Below, one piece after another: positions 44,234-53,542 of a stretch of DNA of 64,000 nucleotides. Below the pieces are notes generated by a model. That model was not told where the DNA came from and did not search any database. It worked only from the letters and a program-made list of their open reading frames with translations. The stretch comes from Acetobacter malorum. GTDB lineage: Bacteria; Pseudomonadota; Alphaproteobacteria; Acetobacterales; Acetobacteraceae. The translations under genes were made by a program, and so were the position numbers. Each line of letters begins with the position of its first letter. Within the stretch, counting starts at the first letter, position 1. Location of the stretch: positions 51,956 to 115,955 of the forward strand of contig NZ_LHZC01000046.1 in NCBI RefSeq assembly GCF_001580615.1. Direction: 5' to 3'.

Positions 44234-46636
44234 TCAGGCTTTATCGTTCAGAGCAATCATAAGGGTATTGGAGTGGTATTGCTGGCTGAAGTTTGTGCCA
44301 TTCAGAGATCCGAGAAGATCGACACCTCCATCATGCACTTTGTGCAGAACGATGCTTCCCGGCCCTCCGGACTCAGAGATATAGGCGTTGCTGTCATGGT
44401 AGCTCACGGCGACGTCTGAAAGAGACTTGAGATTGGTCGCCAGCAGTTCACCGTTCGCGGGATTTAAGCCAGCCACATCAGCCATGTCAGAAGCCTGCAT
44501 GTTGACTTCTGTGGCTGTGTAGCCTTGCCCATATGTCAGGTAGGCATTGCCCTGCCCCAGAACGATGGTCGCATTCACGTTGGTTTCCGCCTGGTAGTTT
44601 ATCTGCCCTCCGTTGGCATTGATATACAGGTTTCCACCATTGCTATCGACGCCAGTAATATTCGCTGAGGCCTGGTTGTTCAGCGTGATCGAGCCAGCCC
44701 CCGCGGTGAAGTAGTCATACCCTGCCCCATCAACTGTCATGTTGCTGGAGCTCCCGGCAAGCGTAAGTCCGATTGTGCCGAGACTATAGCTCAGGTGCCC
44801 TATGCCATCCAGCGTGGCCCCGACATAGTTGCTTTTGCCACCATAAAGGAACATCGAACTCATTTCACCGAACACTGAGGCAGACCCATCGCCGGTTTTG
44901 GTCAGGACCCCTCCGCCATTTCCCTGGACACTGACATTGCCGCCCGAGACCGTAAGATTGGCTCCGGCCCCCTCAAGGGTAATGCCCGGCGTTCCAGCCA
45001 CGTTGTTCAGCGAACCTGAAGAAGACAGGGACGCCGCGATGTTTGTCTGGCCAGTGACCGCAGAGAGATTGAAATCTTTATAGCCCCCAACCATGACCAG
45101 ACTGTTGGCGGACGTGAGATTCAGACTTCCGCCGCTTGATACAACCGTAGCGGTATCTGCAGAGAAAGAGGTCGTTTCAGTTGCACCGCTGGCTATATTC
45201 AAGCTGGTGGATGTCGTTGGGGTCTGATTATTGCCACCCCCGCTTTCTGAAGACTGATCCCCACTGCTGATGACCGGGAGGGCTGATAAATAGTCCCCCT
45301 TGTCAGTCCGGGCGTCTTCAACACTCCCCACGTTCCCGCTTAGATAGACGGCTCCGGTCCCGGTCAGCTTTACGCTCTCATTGCCAGTGCCCTCGATTTC
45401 CACGCCTCCGATCACATTGCTCAGGTCTATTGTGGCGTCATACCCATTCAGGTGAATGATATCGTTAGTGCCCTCCGCGTCTACGGTGATAAGCACCCCC
45501 TCGGGGCTTCCATTATAGCTTGAGAGTGCCACATTTGAGGTACCGTCGGAGGGGAGATGAATGGTACTCACTGTGGTGGGGCTTACCGGATCCACCCTTA
45601 CATAGCTCGGATCTTCATCTGAAACGGAAACTTCTTTCTGGGCTGCCGTTGAATATGTGACACCAGCTTCGTTGGATGACGTGATCCGAACATGGTTCAC
45701 ATCCATGGTCGCGGTGTATGGGGCGCTGGTGGACCCGTAAGATGCTCCCTCAGGCCCGATGTAAGCCCCACCCAGAGACCAGGCTGAGACATCCTCGTAT
45801 TCGCTTGCGTGTGTGGGGTCATTCCTGACCAGTCTGGCGATCAGAGAGTTCACGCAGGCGTTCAGATTGATGGTCACCTGATGGAACGGTTGATTGTTTC
45901 CACCATCCAGAGGGAGAGAGTCTTCGACTTCCGCTGGGTCGCCGTGCCACGTGCCGCTGCTGTCCTGGTAGATGTAGTTATTGGACAGGTTGTAGATGCC
46001 GGCAGGAAGGGATGTGCCCCCACCCGATGTAGTAGCCAACTGACCGCGATCATCCGCCATAACCGCCTGCATGAAGTAGCCCGCGGCCGGGATTTCAGAA
46101 TACTTCCCGTTCAGATTGAAAAACACCTGGAAGGCGTTGTAAGTGAACCACGCGCCGTTATAGCCGTTCTCCTGAACGTTCGTGATTTTTTCATTGGCGG
46201 TGAAGGTTATCTGGTGATCGAAAGTATCGGCTACTCCGGACACCTTGTTTTTGGTCTGCAGGAACACATCGGCATTGCTCCCTCCGCCCTGCGTTAGCGC
46301 ATACGTGTATCCGTACTGTGCTGAATCATAAATGGCGAGCTTGCTTGTATTGCCCGGCACTGACTCTTCCCACTCGCCAATAGGCACGCCCCCCAGTGAC
46401 GCATCTGCATCGGCTGTATCACTGGTGTCTACCTCCGACGGCTGGAAATACCCTGGCGCAGACCATTGGGTGATATCCCACCCCGTATCGACACCACCGG
46501 GGAGTTTTGACATTTCGGGATTGAAAACCTCTTCTGTCCCGGTCACCTCACCGGTATTAAAAGCGAGATTTGGCCCGCTCACGCTTGGATCGTCGAAAAG
46601 GAGTTTTGAGTCTGAACTGTCGGAGGATGATGACAT
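44234..46636 (-). CDS. Large beta-rich surface or secreted protein
   Basis: The product has 800 residues. The acidic Ser-rich N-terminus (MSSSSDSSDSKLLFDDPS) has no signal peptide. Residues ~30-330 look like a lectin- or hydrolase-like beta sandwich (GWDITQWSAPGYF, QYGYTYALTQGG, NAFQVFFNLNGKY). The rest is Gly/Ser/Asn-rich beta-helix-like repeats (ASGATETTSFSADTATVVSSGG, LEGAGANLTVSGGNVSVQG). Without a Sec signal, type I secretion through a C-terminal signal (NTLMIALNDKA) is plausible but unproven. No adjacent transporter. Low Cys content fits an extracellular protein. Confidence 0.6.
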   Translation of the reverse strand: MSSSSDSSDSKLLFDDPSVSGPNLAFNTGEVTGTEEVFNPEMSKLPGGVDTGWDITQWSAPGYFQPSEVDTSDTADADASLGGVPIGEWEESVPGNTSKLAIYDSAQYGYTYALTQGGGSNADVFLQTKNKVSGVADTFDHQITFTANEKITNVQENGYNGAWFTYNAFQVFFNLNGKYSEIPAAGYFMQAVMADDRGQLATTSGGGTSLPAGIYNLSNNYIYQDSSGTWHGDPAEVEDSLPLDGGNNQPFHQVTINLNACVNSLIARLVRNDPTHASEYEDVSAWSLGGAYIGPEGASYGSTSAPYTATMDVNHVRITSSNEAGVTYSTAAQKEVSVSDEDPSYVRVDPVSPTTVSTIHLPSDGTSNVALSSYNGSPEGVLITVDAEGTNDIIHLNGYDATIDLSNVIGGVEIEGTGNESVKLTGTGAVYLSGNVGSVEDARTDKGDYLSALPVISSGDQSSESGGGNNQTPTTSTSLNIASGATETTSFSADTATVVSSGGSLNLTSANSLVMVGGYKDFNLSAVTGQTNIAASLSSSGSLNNVAGTPGITLEGAGANLTVSGGNVSVQGNGGGVLTKTGDGSASVFGEMSSMFLYGGKSNYVGATLDGIGHLSYSLGTIGLTLAGSSSNMTVDGAGYDYFTAGAGSITLNNQASANITGVDSNGGNLYINANGGQINYQAETNVNATIVLGQGNAYLTYGQGYTATEVNMQASDMADVAGLNPANGELLATNLKSLSDVAVSYHDSNAYISESGGPGSIVLHKVHDGGVDLLGSLNGTNFSQQYHSNTLMIALNDKA

Positions 46637-46834
46637 TTGGGTAAGCCGACAAAGTCGACCCTTCTAACATTGGACCTGCTTTAATATTGTAACGACAGTT
46701 ATTACGAGGATATTAATAGAGGGCTATTATATTTCGTTTACACCAATGTATAAAAAGGTAAATAGGAAATTAATATTCAAAATAAACCGGTCTAGGTATT
46801 ATGCAAAAATAAGATAGGCGCTCCCTGAAAAGGC

Positions 46835-46867
46835 AAAAAAAACTCCCTCTCCAGGAGGAGAAGGAGT
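46835..46867 (-). terminator. Rho-independent terminator
   Basis: Read on the minus strand: ACTCCTTCTCC, a short loop, GGAGAGGGAGT, then a run of eight T. It ends the small tailed gene at 46889-47173. Confidence 0.85.
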
Positions 46868-46888
46868 CTCAAAGGAGGAGTGCTCCGA

Positions 46889-47173
46889 TTAAGGGGATGG
46901 CCCATCTTCGTCAGCAGAGGGGGGTGAAGACCCCGCGCGCTCCATTGCTCCGCAAGGATTTTCCTCCGGGCGGATAAACGCCTGAGCGTGATAGGCAAAC
47001 TCCCCATCAACTAGCGTTTCACCATCATGCTGCACCAGGCGCAAAACCGTATCATGCCCTTCACGTCTATAGAAGCAGCCATCACTGCCCTTCCCTTCGG
47101 AAATGCGGACATTCTGGCCGTCTTCATTAACGATCCAGTATTGGGCTTTATCTTGCTCTCGCGTCACACTCAT
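46889..47173 (-). CDS. Small tailed cargo protein (94 residues)
   Basis: The ATG at 47173 has AAAGGGACG upstream. Beta-rich: QYWIVNEDGQNVRISEGKGSDGCFYRREGHDTVLRLVQHDGETLVDGEFAYHA. It ends SSPPSADEDGPSP, a perfect tail. Monocistronic, with its own terminator. Function unknown. Confidence 0.75.
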   Translation of the reverse strand: MSVTREQDKAQYWIVNEDGQNVRISEGKGSDGCFYRREGHDTVLRLVQHDGETLVDGEFAYHAQAFIRPEENPCGAMERAGSSPPSADEDGPSP

Positions 47174-47353
47174 AATCGTCCCTTTCAGCAGATCTATACC
47201 GAAAATCCTAGCAAGATGCACAGCAAGGGACCATGAGAATATTCTTACATGGGCCGGAGGCTGATAGACCGCCCCGGATGGTTTACATGAAATGACAAAT
47301 CACCTAATTTATCCTTGCTTTATTTAAACTTGTTTCCTGATGGGGCTTGATTG

Positions 47354-48010
47354 ATGACCGACTACGAGAGGCGTTCTAAACCGAGGTCAGAAAACCCCAA
47401 AAATCATCAAAACTCCCAGTTCCTCATGATCCAAATTTCATGGTTTCTGGCTGCCTGCTCCTGCTTTTTCTTCCTCTTAGGAATTCTTCTCCCGGCCACT
47501 TACCCTTATTGGCGCATTTGGCTGCTTGTGGCGGCCTTGGCTTCTTTCGCACTATTCGCATCCTTCGTGTATCTCCACTTTTCTGACATCGAGATATTGG
47601 ATGATTACCTAACGAGACGAAGGCGGAGTGCCGAAGCACTCAGTGATATTGAGCGTGAGTTTCAGGCTATGCGAGATCATGTTTTGCGCCAGAAAGAAAT
47701 GGAAAATGAAATTTATCGCGAATTTCAGGCCATGAGAGATCATATTCATATTTTACGCCAGAAAGAGCAAGCTCAGAGGAGATTTGAGCACGATTTCAAA
47801 AGACATAATGCAGAGGGAAGCGCCGACTATCATCAGCCGCGGTCCAAATATGAAGAGGCCATGTCCATTCTTGGTCTCGAACATGGATTTTCTCAGGGGG
47901 ATCTGAAGAAGGCATGGAAAAAGAAGGCCTTTGACACGCATCCTGACCACGGCGGCAGTAGCGAAAAATTTCAGGAAGTCACTGACGCATACAATTTTCT
48001 AAGAGCGTGA
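47354..48010 (+). CDS. Membrane-anchored J-domain protein
   Basis: The product has 218 residues. Two membrane helices (ISWFLAACSCFFFLLGILLP and WLLVAALASFALFASFVYL) are followed by a coiled-coil with a duplicated REFQAMRDHxxxLRQKE segment. A C-terminal J-domain contains the essential HPD (KKAWKKKAFDTHPDHGGSSEKFQEVTDAYNFLR). It should recruit and stimulate an Hsp70 at the membrane. The ATG at 47354 has GGGG nine bases upstream. No tail. Confidence 0.8.
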   Translation: MTDYERRSKPRSENPKNHQNSQFLMIQISWFLAACSCFFFLLGILLPATYPYWRIWLLVAALASFALFASFVYLHFSDIEILDDYLTRRRRSAEALSDIEREFQAMRDHVLRQKEMENEIYREFQAMRDHIHILRQKEQAQRRFEHDFKRHNAEGSADYHQPRSKYEEAMSILGLEHGFSQGDLKKAWKKKAFDTHPDHGGSSEKFQEVTDAYNFLRA

Positions 48011-48177
48011 GAACGCTGCGTCTTTCCTGTGCTTGAAGATAGAGCGGCCGGCCAGGCTCTCAGCCCGATATAAACCCGTTGTCATGATTATAGAGAGAAG
48101 GCCTCTCTCCGACCTTGTTACCTTCGCCTCCGGAGGCAAGTCGGAAGGAAAGCCTTCTGCCCACAGATAAGCCGCCG

Positions 48178-48486
48178 TCACAGGCGGCCGCCATTTGGCC
48201 AGATCATGGTATTTGAATATTTGAAGACGGAATCATCAGGCCCAGAAAGTCCATATCCGACCGGCGACCACATTCGCCTGGGGGCGGCTTTGCCATGGGG
48301 CGCGGTAAGCTGATGAACGAACGGGAATAACATCGCATAGGCGATGAAATAGCCTGCAGTCTCTGCCACGCGGAAGAGCGCCTTAGCGGAGACGGCGCCT
48401 GACGTTGCTCTCACGAAGGGATATTCCCTGACGAAGCAGCACGGCGCAAGAGCATGCACCCTTCCCTGTGAGGTCGTGCGGCTCAT
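48178..48486 (-). CDS. Possible short gene or gene remnant downstream of the OpgH-like gene
   Basis: The product would have 102 residues. The middle ALFRVAETAGYFIAYAMLFPFVHQLTAPHGKAAPRRMWSPVGYGLSGPDDSVF has a protein-like hydrophobic helix and looks conserved in character. However, the start lies immediately after the T-run of a terminator and there is no ribosome binding site. It may be a fragment of a longer gene. The surrounding region 48011-48531 holds nothing else recognisable. Confidence 0.3.
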   Translation of the reverse strand: MSRTTSQGRVHALAPCCFVREYPFVRATSGAVSAKALFRVAETAGYFIAYAMLFPFVHQLTAPHGKAAPRRMWSPVGYGLSGPDDSVFKYSNTMIWPNGGRL

Positions 48487-48488
48487 TC

Positions 48489-48526
48489 AAAAAAAACGGG
48501 GTGGTACCACATTGGCACTACCCCGT
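48489..48526 (-). terminator. Rho-independent terminator of the OpgH-like gene
   Basis: Read on the minus strand: ACGGGGTAGTGCC, loop, GGTACCACCCCGT, then eight T. It lies directly after the stop of the glycosyltransferase gene. Confidence 0.85.
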
Positions 48527-48531
48527 CTGTT

Positions 48532-50574
48532 TTAGCGGGCCAGCATTTCTTCCCGCATATACAACTCCCACAAACCGCCTGTTCTGAAGACGATCATTTT
48601 CTCGGTTCTGGTCAGATCCCGGAACCTTTTCCCGGCCAGCCGCTTTTTCCAGAATTCGGTTTTGGCGGGTCGCGCAGGCAAATGCAGAAGATGCCTCATC
48701 GCGAAGTAGGGAGACCGGATTGCCTCTTCCATGGAGAAGTTTTCCGGTATTGCCTGGTCGAAATGCTCATTCATTTTCCGCGTTGTGAGGAGAACCTGCC
48801 CTTCCGGAGGCATGTCATGCTCACATTCAAACTGGTCCTGTGCCCAGCCCATTTTTTCCATTAGCGGGAACCGCTGGCTTGTAAACCTGGAAACGACTGG
48901 GGAGAAAATAAGCCCCACAACAGGCGGCCCCATCCAGAACAGTATCCAGAACGGCGATATGCCAAGGCGATGCAGTGCGCCCGGCGTCGCATACGGAAGG
49001 ATCTGCTTCCAGATATACACCGCCAGCAGGATACCGAACACGCTTGAAAGCGTATAGGCGGCAAACGCCTCAGACCAGGTTACAGTCCGCCCTTCCCGGT
49101 TCTGTGACCCCCAGACCATCTTTTTCCCAGTGGCCCATTTCACAAGGATTGTGTTGACGATGATCATCATTGTGGCTGAGGTGAGCCAGCCATTGGCCAT
49201 AACCAGAAATGATGACCAGATCAGTTTAACCGGCCCGCCATAACGATGAAGGTTGCGCGTCTTGTAGTGGTACAGAAGGTTCGCGCCAAGCGGCAGGAAG
49301 ATCATGACGAGGAACAGGCTTAGCACCACAGGGCCCAGTGCACTGAACTTGGCAATGATCATCTTGGTGCGCAGCGGATGGTGCAGCATGTAGGCAAAGC
49401 CTACAAAGCTCATGATGAAAAACACCATGCCGATGATAGCGTTGAAATAATTTAGCGTGGACATCAGCAGGTTAGTCTTGCCGAACATAGTCAGGCGCTG
49501 AAGCATGAAAATGCGTAGCCAGTCCAGAGCGCCATACATCCACCGCGTCTCACGCTTTGCAACGTCAATGATGTTGTGAAGCTGATCATCAAAGCTGGGG
49601 AAATGATGCATTCTCCAGCACTCATAGCCAGCGCCTTCCAGCAACATCGCCTCGATATAATCGTGCGACGTGGGCTTGCCTGCTGCGAACGGACCCTTCT
49701 TGTTGAATCGCGGCAGATTGCAATGCTCTTGCATCGCCCGGACGTTCAGGATGGCGCCATGGCCATAGAATGTCGCCCGGTTCAGGCGATAGTGGTTCTG
49801 CGCCGCCGTGCCGATGACAATTCCGATATTGTGCCCGAAGCTTTTGATCCGCCCGAAGAGCGTTTTGGAATTCACCTCGTAGCTGATGCCCTGAATGATG
49901 CCAATGCGATCATTGCCCTGCATGGTCCGCGCAAGATCAATAGCGGTTTTTCCCGGCATGATGGTATCGGCGTCGAAGACAATCATGAAGTCGTACGAAT
50001 TACCCCACCGGCGCAGGAAGTCATCCATGTTGCCGACTTTGGCGTCACCGTTTACCACGCGGTTGCGATAGGCGATCCGCGCGTTAGGGAACATGTCGTT
50101 CATCACGTAAACGGCATGCTTCTCCTGCGCGATAACGTCCTCTTTGCGGCTGTCAGACAACAGTATCCAGTCGAACTGGTCGATTTCCGGATATTCCTGC
50201 ATCTCGCTCATTGTGGCCGTAACAGAGGCGCAGACCCGCCGGGCGTCCTCATTGTAAACCGGCACAACGACAGCAACCCGCGTCTCCGGCCTTAGCTGTA
50301 CAGCGTAGTTGGTCGGATTCAGAGGGTCTTTTGAGGCCGGTCGGAGCGCATCCCACAAGCCGAAGACTGTGGAGAACAGGTAAGAAGATGCCACAAAGCC
50401 AAGGATTGTTGACACCGTGATAAGTGGAACGAAAAGCCACGGGCTGACGTTGTAAACAAACATCCACAGCATGGAGAGCGCGGCGGTTGTAAGCGACAGC
50501 GAAGCGGTAAGGATATTCAGGATGATCACGCGCTTTCTTCGAGCGCGATCCAGGTCATCCAAAGAGGGCGGCAT
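48532..50574 (-). CDS. opgH: OpgH-like membrane family-2 glucosyltransferase
   Basis: The product has 680 residues from the ATG at 50574 (GGAG upstream). Two N-terminal membrane helices are followed by a GT2 domain: RVAVVVPVYNEDA, DWILLSDSRKE, DFMIVFDADTIMPG (metal-binding DxD), SHDYIEAMLLEGAGYECW (catalytic acid) and KRETRWMYG (RxxRW acceptor motif), then about six membrane helices. OpgH synthesises the beta-1,2-linked glucan backbone of periplasmic glucans. Here it neighbours polysaccharide export genes rather than opgG, so it may make an exported glucan. Shorter than E. coli OpgH. No tail. Confidence 0.85.
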   Translation of the reverse strand: MPPSLDDLDRARRKRVIILNILTASLSLTTAALSMLWMFVYNVSPWLFVPLITVSTILGFVASSYLFSTVFGLWDALRPASKDPLNPTNYAVQLRPETRVAVVVPVYNEDARRVCASVTATMSEMQEYPEIDQFDWILLSDSRKEDVIAQEKHAVYVMNDMFPNARIAYRNRVVNGDAKVGNMDDFLRRWGNSYDFMIVFDADTIMPGKTAIDLARTMQGNDRIGIIQGISYEVNSKTLFGRIKSFGHNIGIVIGTAAQNHYRLNRATFYGHGAILNVRAMQEHCNLPRFNKKGPFAAGKPTSHDYIEAMLLEGAGYECWRMHHFPSFDDQLHNIIDVAKRETRWMYGALDWLRIFMLQRLTMFGKTNLLMSTLNYFNAIIGMVFFIMSFVGFAYMLHHPLRTKMIIAKFSALGPVVLSLFLVMIFLPLGANLLYHYKTRNLHRYGGPVKLIWSSFLVMANGWLTSATMMIIVNTILVKWATGKKMVWGSQNREGRTVTWSEAFAAYTLSSVFGILLAVYIWKQILPYATPGALHRLGISPFWILFWMGPPVVGLIFSPVVSRFTSQRFPLMEKMGWAQDQFECEHDMPPEGQVLLTTRKMNEHFDQAIPENFSMEEAIRSPYFAMRHLLHLPARPAKTEFWKKRLAGKRFRDLTRTEKMIVFRTGGLWELYMREEMLAR

Positions 50575-50606
50575 GCGCTCGTCTCCAGCAGAAGGTCGGT
50601 TCAGTT

Positions 50607-50909
50607 TTAGTATATGAGGCGCTCTACAAGCATCTGCGTGTGATGGTCGTACTGCGTGGGTGGCTCGCCCAGGCTTGCCTTGTTGACCGGAGGTGCCCAC
50701 GCAACAGCCGGAGATTGGGCCTTGAGGAGATCAAGGAGGAGCGCCAGCGTCAGATCTTCCTCGCGGATGTGCTCCGGGATGTATATGCGCGCTTCACGAG
50801 CTATTAGCGCAAGGCGTGTGCCCTCATTGGAGGTCTCTGCCCTGCGCCCCGCATTCCCGTGATGATATTCATCCGCCTGATACATGTCGCTGTCAGTTCG
50901 CCGCTCCAT
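50607..50909 (-). CDS. Small hypothetical protein in the polysaccharide operon
   Basis: The product has 100 residues; the ATG at 50909 (MERRTDSD) is likely, and an in-frame GTG at 50930 would add NSCDT. It contains LIAREARIYIPEHIREEDLTLALLLDLLKAQ, an amphipathic helix. It lies 32 bases upstream of the OpgH-like gene, same strand. The start region shares a short sequence (TGTGACAC-n-ATGGAG) with a CRISPR spacer of array 2. Confidence 0.55.
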   Translation of the reverse strand: MERRTDSDMYQADEYHHGNAGRRAETSNEGTRLALIAREARIYIPEHIREEDLTLALLLDLLKAQSPAVAWAPPVNKASLGEPPTQYDHHTQMLVERLIY

Positions 50910-50983
50910 GGTGTCACAGGAATTTAACACCTAGTCCTCCTAGCAGGTGCCCCTCCGCCTCTTTGAGACAGAGAGGCCACCAA

Positions 50984-52108
50984 TCAGATTGCTGCGCCCA
51001 TCATTGCCGGATAAGCAGCGGTCATGATGATCCCGACGGCCTGCTGAAGCGTTACGCTGCGGCTGACGGGAATGTAGACCATGTCCCGATCTTCAATCGG
51101 GAAGTGCTGAGCAGCTTCCATGCCGTCCGGCCGATCAAAATTGATCCGGTAGATGATGCGCTTATCGTGCTTGAAGATGAATATGGCCCGTCCCTGAGCA
51201 GTCGTAGCGTTCATGTCGCCGCCGCCCGAGAGAACCTCGGCCAGAGTGGGTGCCGTGTCGAATGGAACCGCAGTGGGTGTTTTCCAGCCACCGCCAAGAC
51301 ACAAAGCGCGCACTGCGGGCTTGTGCTGCAGAACAATCCGGTCGCCGGGGTGCAGAGGAATGGGGCGCTCAAGAGCACTCTTCATGGGAATGTCGAAATT
51401 CTTCCCGGTGCGGACCAGAAGGACATTATTGACCGCCAGATCGCTTCCGGCCTTGCTGGGGTCGAAGACCTTGAAGCCACCAGCTTTCGCAACGGCCTCG
51501 GCAAGATCAACGCCACCCTCTGACCAGTTCAGCACAGTCGGAGTGTTGACGGCACCCATAACAACAATGTTCTGGCTTTTGTTCTCTTCGACCTGAAGAG
51601 AGGCGACTGCCTGCGGAAAGAGACTGATACCGGCATATCGCCGTGCGATAACGGTCTCTGCCTGTGCCGGCGTCATATTGCGAACGCTCACATTGCCGAC
51701 GTAGGGGAGATCCACGCGTCCCTGGAGATCAACAGGATAGTGGCCGAATTCCTGAGGCTTGGGGGCGGAAGAGACCCCCGTCTGGCTGTCAGAGGTCTGA
51801 GACCAGAGAGCCAGTTGCACGATATCGCCAGGCGAGAGAACAATGCGGCTCTGCTCGGGGATGGAGACCTCTGCGATAATCCGCTGAAGGGCGGCCTCCT
51901 GCGATGTGCTATAATCCGCCTGCAACTGCTGGGCGATCTGATCTGTCACATCCACAACGGGCACATCATTGTATTTCGGATCCAGAATCAAGGACGCATG
52001 CGGACCGGCAGACGGCATAAAGGCGCAGGCGCTCAGAGACCCCATCAGAGGCAGAAGGGGCAGAACTTTCAAAAGTCGCCGCGTTGAATTCCAAGCCATG
52101 TTTTTCAT
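50984..52108 (-). CDS. Polysaccharide export outer-membrane lipoprotein (Wza/KpsD-like)
   Basis: The signal peptide LLKVLPLLPLMGSLSAC gives a lipobox with Cys ~28. Residues ~75-170 match the export domain (SRIVLSPGDIVQLALWSQ, then YPVDLQGRVDLPYVGNVSVRNMTPAQAETVIARRYAG), followed by SLBB-type repeats (VVMGAVNTPTVLNWSEGGVDLAEAVAKAGGF and PLHPGDRIVLQHK). It forms the outer-membrane channel for a surface polysaccharide. Same strand and spacing as the KpsE-like gene upstream, so one operon. Confidence 0.9.
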   Translation of the reverse strand: MKNMAWNSTRRLLKVLPLLPLMGSLSACAFMPSAGPHASLILDPKYNDVPVVDVTDQIAQQLQADYSTSQEAALQRIIAEVSIPEQSRIVLSPGDIVQLALWSQTSDSQTGVSSAPKPQEFGHYPVDLQGRVDLPYVGNVSVRNMTPAQAETVIARRYAGISLFPQAVASLQVEENKSQNIVVMGAVNTPTVLNWSEGGVDLAEAVAKAGGFKVFDPSKAGSDLAVNNVLLVRTGKNFDIPMKSALERPIPLHPGDRIVLQHKPAVRALCLGGGWKTPTAVPFDTAPTLAEVLSGGGDMNATTAQGRAIFIFKHDKRIIYRINFDRPDGMEAAQHFPIEDRDMVYIPVSRSVTLQQAVGIIMTAAYPAMMGAAI

Positions 52109-52146
52109 AGAACCCTCGTGTAAAATACTGTTTTTTCTATTGAGTT

Positions 52147-53220
52147 TTAAGTCTGCGGGGCCACAGGCTTAAGGACGGCGTACACCAGATAAGAGGCCAC
52201 AAGAGTGATCAGGAACCACTTCAGGAAGCGCGGTTCTGTGGGGTCACTAGGGGAGACAGGTGCTTCGATAACGTCCATGTAGTAAGCATTCTGCACGGCG
52301 CGCTCTTCAGCCTGCAGCAGGCTCTGGTCATCAAGAAGAACGACTGAGGCCAATTCCTTGATGGCGGACTGCAACTCCGTGAAAGATGCATAGAACGGAG
52401 CCATCTTCTGAGACACCGCGCTACGGCTGGCCTCAATATCCGCGTCAATCGACCTTACCTGCGCGCGCAGCGCTTCGAGTTGCTGCGAATGTGCTGCCAG
52501 ATAGCTGGATGCCGCGGCCTTGGATGAAACGTTAATCCGGGCTTCCTGGAAGGTATCGATGGTGTTGAGGAGAGACTGATAGGCAGCATCATAGTCTGCA
52601 ATGCCGTGCTCTTTCTGGAAGTTCTGCATTCGCTCAAGAGTTGAGGCCAACGAGGCCTTGTCGCGAGACGTCTTAGCCTTAAGCATTTCCATGTCGGCAC
52701 GGTAAGCTTTAACGCCAGACTGCTTCAGCTCCTCTTCCGCGAGCTTCAGAACCTTCTCGTTGAGACCGTGGACGAAATCACGGCTATAGCCATCAACATT
52801 CAGCTTCACAGTGTTAGAGGTTTCATCGACCTCCACCGTAACGTGCCCACGGTAATAGTCCCACAGGCGCATGTTATTCGTGCTGAAGAAGGAGGCGACG
52901 CTGCCAAACCCGGACAGAATATCCCCTCCGCCCCAATGGCTTTTGAGAGCCGGGATATCAAGGAGGGACAGGCAGTCATTGCCGTTGACGAAGGTTTTGA
53001 AAACGTAGCTTCCGGGAGACGCAGACGAACCTCCAGCGGCCGCCGCCGCACCGCCGCCAGCGGAGGGCTGATCACTGGCGCTGTAGATTTTAACGACACT
53101 CTCGCTCTCGTAGCGTGGCGTGGCAACCAGACCAAGGTAAGCCCCCACAGTAAGTGTCGGAAGTCCGCAAAGAAGCCAGAAGGACTTTCTCCGGAAAAAT
53201 ATCAGTTTGTTATCAGCCAT
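52147..53220 (-). CDS. Polysaccharide export inner-membrane protein (KpsE/CtrB-like)
   Basis: The product has 357 residues. Membrane helices near both ends (SFWLLCGLPTLTVGAYLGLVA and FLKWFLITLVASYLVYAVL) flank a long periplasmic coiled-coil (EELKQSGVKAYRADMEMLKAKTSRDKASLASTLERMQNF...). It carries the pre-C-terminal proline segment EAPVSPSDPTEPRFLKW typical of polysaccharide co-polymerase/export proteins. It links the inner-membrane transporter to the Wza-like channel. No ABC transporter gene lies in the window. Confidence 0.9.
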   Translation of the reverse strand: MADNKLIFFRRKSFWLLCGLPTLTVGAYLGLVATPRYESESVVKIYSASDQPSAGGGAAAAAGGSSASPGSYVFKTFVNGNDCLSLLDIPALKSHWGGGDILSGFGSVASFFSTNNMRLWDYYRGHVTVEVDETSNTVKLNVDGYSRDFVHGLNEKVLKLAEEELKQSGVKAYRADMEMLKAKTSRDKASLASTLERMQNFQKEHGIADYDAAYQSLLNTIDTFQEARINVSSKAAASSYLAAHSQQLEALRAQVRSIDADIEASRSAVSQKMAPFYASFTELQSAIKELASVVLLDDQSLLQAEERAVQNAYYMDVIEAPVSPSDPTEPRFLKWFLITLVASYLVYAVLKPVAPQT

Positions 53221-53542
53221 CATTTCTCGGTATGTTCACGGGTCATCCCGCTATTAATTGTGAATCCTGCTGCGCAAGATCGATCTGTTGGGTTTTGGCA
53301 CATGCCTTTCAGACCATTGCGCCCATCCATCCTCCAATATAATCCAGTCCTGGCTATAAGCTGAGGTCACCACCTGATCTTGATATCAGAAGGCAAATCA
53401 ACTTTTCCTTTCTAAAGACAAGGTATATTGCCTTGAGCGCGTCTTGTCGGCAAGGCTTTTTGCCCGAAAACAGGGAAAATCAAGATCATTTAATGCAAAA
53501 TGACCTTGTTGCCCGAATGTTTCCTATAATCCTTGAGATACT
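53221..53542. other. Intergenic region upstream of the polysaccharide operon
   Basis: About 320 bases without a gene. It must hold the promoter of the minus-strand operon. The right part is AT-rich (around 53400-53520). I see no perfect operator or hairpin. Confidence 0.4.

Noticed and set aside
49576..50295. 239-residue plus-strand frame opposite the OpgH-like gene
   Set aside because: The minus strand encodes all GT2 motifs; the plus frame shows no recognisable domain.
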